Positions 62,148 to 64,000 of a stretch of 64,000 nucleotides of DNA are shown piece after piece. The notes below the pieces were generated by a model. The model saw only the letters and a list, made by a program, of their open reading frames with translations. It was not told the DNA's origin and did not search any database. This stretch comes from JAEUMY01 sp033764435. GTDB taxonomy: Bacteria > Pseudomonadota > Gammaproteobacteria > Burkholderiales > Usitatibacteraceae. Both the position numbers and the translations under genes were made by a program. The stretch is taken from assembly GCA_033764435.1 (NCBI GenBank), contig JANRIX010000012.1, positions 62,001 to 126,000 of the forward strand, read 5' to 3'. How positions within the stretch are numbered: position 1 is the first letter of the stretch; each line of letters starts with the position of its first letter.

Positions 62148-62916
62148 GCGCCACCTCCGCCAACAGGCCAGCGTGATCGGAGAGCTTCGCCCACGGCTCA
62201 TCGCCCAGCACGGCCGCGTGCTTCACGGTGAGCCCGCGCACATAGATGCGGTCCAGCGGCAGCATGGGCAGGCGCGCCGGAAAGGTGCGCGCATGCCGGC
62301 CATGCAGCTCGGCAAACGCCTCGCGAATGTTCAACTCATGTTCCAGCGTCGCGGACAGCTCGCCGCGCCAGTCGTTGAAATCTCCGGCAAGGATGAGTGG
62401 CTCGTTTGCCGGGATGTGCTCGTCAATGCGCTCGGCGATGAGGTTCATCTGGAAGCGCCGGCTGCGGGCGAAGAGGCCGAGGTGCACGCACACCGCATGC
62501 AGCGGCGGCCAACCGGGGACCTGAACTCGCGTGTGCAAGAGGCCGCGCGACTCCATGCGGTGATGCGAGATGTCGATGTTTTCCCAGTCCAGCACGGGGA
62601 AGCGCGACAGCACGGCATTGCCGTGATGGCCCTTGTCGTAGGTCGCGTTCTGTCCGTAGACGACATCGGTATAGAGGTCGCCGCGCAAGAACTCGTGCTG
62701 CACCACCGGCGGGCCGTGATGCCGCCGCACAGGTGCTGCACGCAGGCCCTGGACTTCCTGCAGGAAAACGATGTCCGGCTTCAACTCGTGCAGGCCGCTC
62801 TTCAATTCGTCGAGGATGACGCGCCGGTTGAAGTGCGACAGGCCCTTGTGGATGTTGTGGCTGGCCAGGGTGAGCGTGGCCGGCGAGGTGGGTATGGTGG
62901 CCGTGGCGCCGCTCAT
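62140..62916 (-). CDS. Endonuclease/exonuclease/phosphatase-family protein (YbhP-like)
   Basis: 258 residues from the ATG at 62914-62916, which overlaps the nudB stop (ATGA). EEP-fold motifs: LASHNIHKG, DIVFLQEVQG (metal Glu), HGNAVLSRFPV, LAGDFNDWRGEL (Asp, Asn) and LSDHAGLLAEV (catalytic Asp-His). In many proteobacteria this gene neighbours clsB (YbhP-YbhO pair), so a phospholipid-linked phosphodiesterase role is possible. Confidence 0.88.
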   Translation of the reverse strand: MSGATATIPTSPATLTLASHNIHKGLSHFNRRVILDELKSGLHELKPDIVFLQEVQGLRAAPVRRHHGPPVVQHEFLRGDLYTDVVYGQNATYDKGHHGNAVLSRFPVLDWENIDISHHRMESRGLLHTRVQVPGWPPLHAVCVHLGLFARSRRFQMNLIAERIDEHIPANEPLILAGDFNDWRGELSATLEHELNIREAFAELHGRHARTFPARLPMLPLDRIYVRGLTVKHAAVLGDEPWAKLSDHAGLLAEVALG

Positions 62917-63401
62917 CGCAACCGCCCCGGCAATTCCAGGATCGCCTCGCGGTTGGTCCAGGAGAAGCACTTCTCGGCCGCCTCTTGGAACGGCAACCAC
63001 TGAAAGGCCAGATGCTCGCGCGGGGCGATGCGAATATTCGCATCGCGGTCCACGGTCAGCCCGAACACATGCTCGGTATTGTGGGTGACCCCGGGCGGAT
63101 AGCGATGGCGCCAGATGGGAAAGATTTCGTACACGTTCTGCTTGTTCCAGTCGACCAGCGCCGAGGGAGGATAGGCGCCGACATCGAGGCCGGTCTCCTC
63201 GCTCACTTCACGGATCGCCGTGTCGCGCAGCGTCTCGCCCTCGTCCTGGCTGCCGGTGACGCTCTGCCAATAGCCGGGCCGGTCGGCGCGCTCGAGCAGC
63301 AGCACGTCGAGATCGCGGGTATGGATGACGACGAGCGTCGAGACGGGAATCTTGTAGCGCACGGCAGGCGAAGGAAATGCGACGCCGTGAGCATACGGCA
63401 A
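62913..63401 (-). CDS. nudB: Dihydroneopterin triphosphate diphosphatase
   Basis: 162-residue Nudix hydrolase of folate synthesis. The Nudix box is GSQDEGETLRDTAIREVSEETG. Typical NudB flanks are YKIPVSTLVVIHTRDLDVLLLERADRPGYWQSVTG and FQWLPFQEAAEKCFSWTNREAI. The start is not certain, as GTG at 63383 and other codons are near. A 22-bp perfect palindrome (63025-63046) centred on the iterated element encodes RDANIRIA. Confidence 0.88.
   Translation of the reverse strand: MPYAHGVAFPSPAVRYKIPVSTLVVIHTRDLDVLLLERADRPGYWQSVTGSQDEGETLRDTAIREVSEETGLDVGAYPPSALVDWNKQNVYEIFPIWRHRYPPGVTHNTEHVFGLTVDRDANIRIAPREHLAFQWLPFQEAAEKCFSWTNREAILELPGRLR
63025..63046. repeat. Extended 22-bp palindrome inside nudB
   Basis: The 12-bp core (63030-63041) is extended by GCGAT and ATCGC to a perfect 22-bp palindrome, the longest of its kind in the window. 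Confidence 0.95.
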
Positions 63402-63424
63402 ATGGGTGGGTGAGGTGCGGCCGC

Positions 63425-64000
63425 TCAGGCGCTTGGCCGATAGCTGAAGTCCAGCGCCCGTCCGCCGCTGAACTGCAGCAGAGCGAGAAAGCGCGTTCGT
63501 TCCCAGGACGCCGGCGCACTGTCGGGCAGCGGGTCACATTGCGCGACGGCGGCGCAACGCAGCAGGCGTGCGCGCGACAGACTCTCGTCGTCCGCACAGC
63601 CTGCGCTGCCGCAGGCAAGGTCACGCAACGCGGCGATCAGTGCCGCGTGTGCCGCAGGCTCCACTTCCGCGCCTGCCACGGTGATGGAAAGCCGCGGGGA
63701 CAGCAGCGAGAGCTCGTTGGCCAGGTCGTCGATCAGCGCCGGTTCGCGGGATGCGAATATTCGCGTGATGAGTTCACGCCGCTGGCCAGCGTCGTGAAGA
63801 TCACTGCTCTCGTGCGGCGCGGCAGACAGTCTCTCCAGGCGCAACGCCAGCGACAGCACCGGATCGGGGCGCTCGAGGCCCTCCTCCGCCAGCGCGTAGT
63901 AGTCCAGCGTCGCACTGCCGGCATCGCGCGCGCAGAGTGCGCGAATCTGCATGAGGGCCGCGAGCTGACGCGGATCGGCGGAGCGGTCGTCGGTCAACGC
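63425..64000 (-). CDS. Protein of unknown function (5' end possibly outside window)
   Basis: At least 190 residues; the frame stays open to the window edge, with a TTG at 63995-63997 as one possible start. Helical, with Cys residues in RALCARDAG and LACGSAGCADDESLS. No family recognised. Palindrome 63753-63764 encodes RIFA in LITRIFASREPA. It ends 24 bases upstream of nudB on the same strand. Confidence 0.55.
   Translation of the reverse strand, partial: ALTDDRSADPRQLAALMQIRALCARDAGSATLDYYALAEEGLERPDPVLSLALRLERLSAAPHESSDLHDAGQRRELITRIFASREPALIDDLANELSLLSPRLSITVAGAEVEPAAHAALIAALRDLACGSAGCADDESLSRARLLRCAAVAQCDPLPDSAPASWERTRFLALLQFSGGRALDFSYRPSA

Overview
The window is a gene-dense, high-GC chromosomal segment of a betaproteobacterium. 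The evidence is housekeeping gene order: an lpxL-type pair, dapF, a DUF484 gene, xerC and hslVU lie near metK, ahcY and metF; slt lies beside an NDUFA9-like epimerase and cca; a MidA-type methyltransferase, a pteridine reductase and ttcA form a block; and nudB sits with an EEP-family hydrolase and a ClsB-type cardiolipin synthase. The lineage below class level is not decided. No tRNA, rRNA, CRISPR array, complete insertion sequence or prophage was seen.

Layout. 1-10.2 kb: TerC fragment, slt, NDUFA9-like epimerase, GST, a CCA-adding enzyme with a degenerate HD region, quinone oxidoreductase, a BamE-like lipoprotein and the three-gene proton-translocating transhydrogenase. 10.3-16 kb: serine-glyoxylate aminotransferase, glyA, a divergent CbbR-like LysR gene and a membrane class III nucleotide cyclase. 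16-23.4 kb: MidA-type methyltransferase, pteridine reductase, ttcA, an envelope operon (SH3 protein, M48 lipoprotein peptidase, TPR/NHL protein) and hsp20 behind a sigma-32-like promoter. 23.6-27.9 kb: an ECF sigma factor and a small zinc-finger protein, followed by a bufferin-type (copper-binding RiPP) locus with two precursors, DUF692 and DUF2063 maturation proteins, and a secreted PilJ-domain protein. 28-39.8 kb: an NTF2-like protein, trhO and a sugar-nucleotide/glycosylation island (two TPR-GT41 O-GlcNAc-transferase-like proteins around a UDP-GlcNAc dehydratase, two DegT aminotransferases and a GNAT protein). 39.8-48.2 kb: one leftward series of hslU, hslV, a STAS protein and a probable zinc-homeostasis operon (Zur-like regulator, two CobW GTPases, ABC ATPase, His-rich FtsX-type permease, DUF3299 protein). 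48.3-54.9 kb: xerC, DUF484, dapF, two lipid A acyltransferase-like genes, DUF2269 and an epimerase-DoxX-like fusion. 55-64 kb: metK, an orphan gene, GST, ahcY behind an S-adenosylhomocysteine riboswitch, metF, argB, clsB, an EEP hydrolase, nudB and a protein of unknown function.

The most striking signal crosses all these genes. The 12-bp palindrome GCGAATATTCGC occurs 29 times exactly, on average every 2.2 kb, against about 0.002 expected by base composition. Twenty-two copies are inside reading frames, where they write the tetrapeptides ANIR or RIFA or the tripeptide EYS into unrelated proteins. Seven are outside genes: one inside the ahcY riboswitch and one near the predicted start of hslV transcription. 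It behaves like the cyanobacterial HIP1 element, a highly iterated palindrome that is not a transposon. The large deserts are over the transhydrogenase/glyA/cyclase block and the first half of the glycosylation island.

A second system worth attention is the bufferin locus, which has tandem precursors and an intrinsic terminator between precursors and maturation enzymes.
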